A stretch of DNA of 6,859 bases from Pseudolysobacter sp. (GTDB lineage: Bacteria; Pseudomonadota; Gammaproteobacteria; Xanthomonadales; Rhodanobacteraceae), in contig JANXUW010000129.1 in assembly GCA_025351985.1 (NCBI GenBank), positions 1 to 6,859 on the forward strand, read 5' to 3'. The notes under the pieces are model-generated. The model saw only the letters and a program-made list of their open reading frames with translations. It was not told where the DNA came from and made no database searches. This document shows, piece by piece, positions 5,713 through 6,859 of this stretch (within the stretch, counting starts at the first letter, position 1; each line of letters begins with the position of its first letter). A program made the position numbers and the translations under genes.

Positions 5713-6859
5713 ATGGAATCCATGAAAGCCTTATTGACTCCGCCGCTACCGAGCAGCAGCAAACATCGCAGTTTCTGGTTGCCGCCACATGGCTCGGCGC
5801 TCGCCTTGGCGATCGCGGAAACCGCGCGCCGCCACGATGGTCTGGTGGTCGCGGTAACGCGCGATACGCACGCCGCGCACACGCTAGACGACGACTTGCG
5901 CGTGTTCGCCGGCGAGTTGCCCGTGCTGCATTTCCCCGATTGGGAAACCCTGCCCTACGATCTGTTTCCGCCGCATCCGGAAATTATTTCGCAGCGCATC
6001 GCCACGCTGTATCAATTGCCGACGACGACACGCGGCGTGCTGGTCGTGCCGATCGGTACGCTGATGCAACGCCTTGCGCCGCGCAGCTTCATCACCGGCT
6101 TCGGCCTCGTGCTGGCGGTGAAACAGAAACTCGATCTGGGCATCGAACAGCGGCGCCTCGAAAGCGCCGGTTATCGGCACGTGCCGCAAGTTTCCGAGCC
6201 CGGCGATTTTGCCGTGCGCGGTGCGTTACTGGATATTTTTCCGATGGGCAGCGCCGAGCCGTATCGTGTCGAACTGTTCGATGACGAAATCGATTCGATC
6301 CGCACCTTCGATGCCGAGTCGCAACGTTCGCAGGAAAAAGTCGAGTCGGTGCGCCTGCTGCCCGCACGCGAATTTCCGCTGACCGAAGAATCGGCGAAGC
6401 ATTTTCGCAATACCTTGCGCGAACGTTTTCCGATCGATCCGCGCCGCTGCCCGGTGTACCAGGATCTCAAGGAAGGCGCGACGCCGGCCGGCATCGAATA
6501 TTACCTGCCGCTGTTTTTCGAGAAGACCGAAACGCTGTTTGATTATCTCGGCGACAAGTCGCTGTTCGTGCTCAACGAAGGTGCGCTTGATGCGGCGACG
6601 CAGTTCTACGCACAGGCGCAGGCACGATACGACCAGCGCGCGCACGACATCGAGCGTCCGATCCTGCCCGTGCAGGAGTTGTACCTGCCGCCGGAAAATC
6701 TGCGCGAGCGCTTGAACCAGACCTTGCGCGTCGAGATCGTCGAGAAAGGTCGCAACGAACATGCCGTCGCGCTCGCCACGCAGCCCGCGCCGCAACTCGC
6801 GCTCGCACGCAAGGGCGAGATTCCGGGCGCTGAACTCAAGGCGTTTCTCGGCGCCTACC
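5713..6859 (+). CDS. mfd: Transcription-repair coupling factor Mfd, N-terminal part (cut by window end)
   Basis: The frame is open from ATG 5713 to the window end, giving 382 codons of a protein that is about 1150 residues in E. coli. Mfd is a cytoplasmic ATP-driven DNA translocase that removes RNA polymerase stalled at DNA lesions and recruits UvrA for nucleotide excision repair. The visible part is the UvrB-homology module (D1a-D2-D1b) and the beginning of D3. It tracks E. coli Mfd closely: DWETLPYD (76-83), HPEIISQRIATLYQLPT (88-104), TRGVLVVPIGTLMQRL (106-121), SAGYRHVPQV (151-160), RGALLDIFPMGS (169-180), DDEIDSIRTFD (190-200) and PAGIEYYLPLFF (258-269). R169, R185 and F189 line up with E. 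coli R165, R181 and F185 of the UvrA-binding surface, so UvrA recruitment looks intact. The RNAP-interaction domain and helicase motors lie beyond the window. An in-frame TAA at 5656 bounds the start. ATG 5713 and ATG 5722 are both possible, and neither has a strong Shine-Dalgarno sequence. Confidence 0.96.
   Translation, partial: MESMKALLTPPLPSSSKHRSFWLPPHGSALALAIAETARRHDGLVVAVTRDTHAAHTLDDDLRVFAGELPVLHFPDWETLPYDLFPPHPEIISQRIATLYQLPTTTRGVLVVPIGTLMQRLAPRSFITGFGLVLAVKQKLDLGIEQRRLESAGYRHVPQVSEPGDFAVRGALLDIFPMGSAEPYRVELFDDEIDSIRTFDAESQRSQEKVESVRLLPAREFPLTEESAKHFRNTLRERFPIDPRRCPVYQDLKEGATPAGIEYYLPLFFEKTETLFDYLGDKSLFVLNEGALDAATQFYAQAQARYDQRAHDIERPILPVQELYLPPENLRERLNQTLRVEIVEKGRNEHAVALATQPAPQLALARKGEIPGAELKAFLGAY

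Noticed and set aside
5616..5882. Small open frame of 88 codons on the - strand spanning the mfd start
   Set aside because: It overlaps the coding start of mfd, has no motif or ribosome binding site, and its Arg/Ala/Cys-rich composition looks non-coding.
6226..6795. Open frame of 189 codons on the - strand inside mfd
   Set aside because: It is a mirror of mfd codons in register, and the mfd frame matches E. coli Mfd motif by motif here.
1..6859. tRNA or rRNA genes, CRISPR repeats, insertion sequences, toxin-antitoxin or defence genes
   Set aside because: I looked for clover-leaf-like segments, regularly spaced repeats, transposase motifs and small gene pairs and saw none; coding sequence accounts for nearly the whole window.

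Overview
This is GC-rich bacterial chromosomal DNA with tightly packed protein genes and no RNA gene, CRISPR array, insertion sequence or phage gene that I can see. The organism looks like a Gram-negative proteobacterium. It has an inner-membrane RND efflux pump with a lipoprotein adaptor, and an Mfd N-terminus that aligns almost residue for residue with E. coli Mfd from memory. The Mfd wording (for example FPDWETLPYD, HPEIISQR, TLMQRLAP) recalls the Xanthomonadales/Lysobacterales branch of Gammaproteobacteria, perhaps Rhodanobacteraceae. That placement is an impression from memory, not a search result.

Layout, left to right. Bases 12-50 hold a perfect 13-bp hairpin followed by a T-rich run, a classic intrinsic terminator, most likely for a gene off the left edge. 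A gene on the + strand (92-1255) encodes a TIGR03032/DUF4915-type protein, a highly conserved family without an established function. It runs convergently into a two-gene operon on the - strand, and the two coding ends overlap by 20 bp. That operon is a periplasmic adaptor lipoprotein (4349-5476) followed by an RND permease (1236-4352), joined by an ATGA stop/start overlap. A 236-bp divergent intergenic region (5477-5712) separates the operon from mfd, the transcription-repair coupling factor (+ strand, from 5713), which is cut off by the window end after 382 codons.

How they work together. The adaptor and permease would form the inner-membrane and periplasmic parts of a proton-driven tripartite efflux pump related to MdtA and MdtB/MdtC. 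No outer-membrane channel and no regulator gene is present here, so the pump must borrow a TolC-like channel and be controlled from elsewhere. Mfd is a housekeeping DNA-repair factor, and TIGR03032 has no evident functional tie to either neighbour. I see no convincing undescribed multi-gene system. The items most worth a second look are the uncharacterised TIGR03032 protein with a terminator-like hairpin just upstream, the terminator-free convergent overlap, the seven-proline run right after the adaptor's lipidated cysteine, and the inverted repeats in the divergent promoter region.
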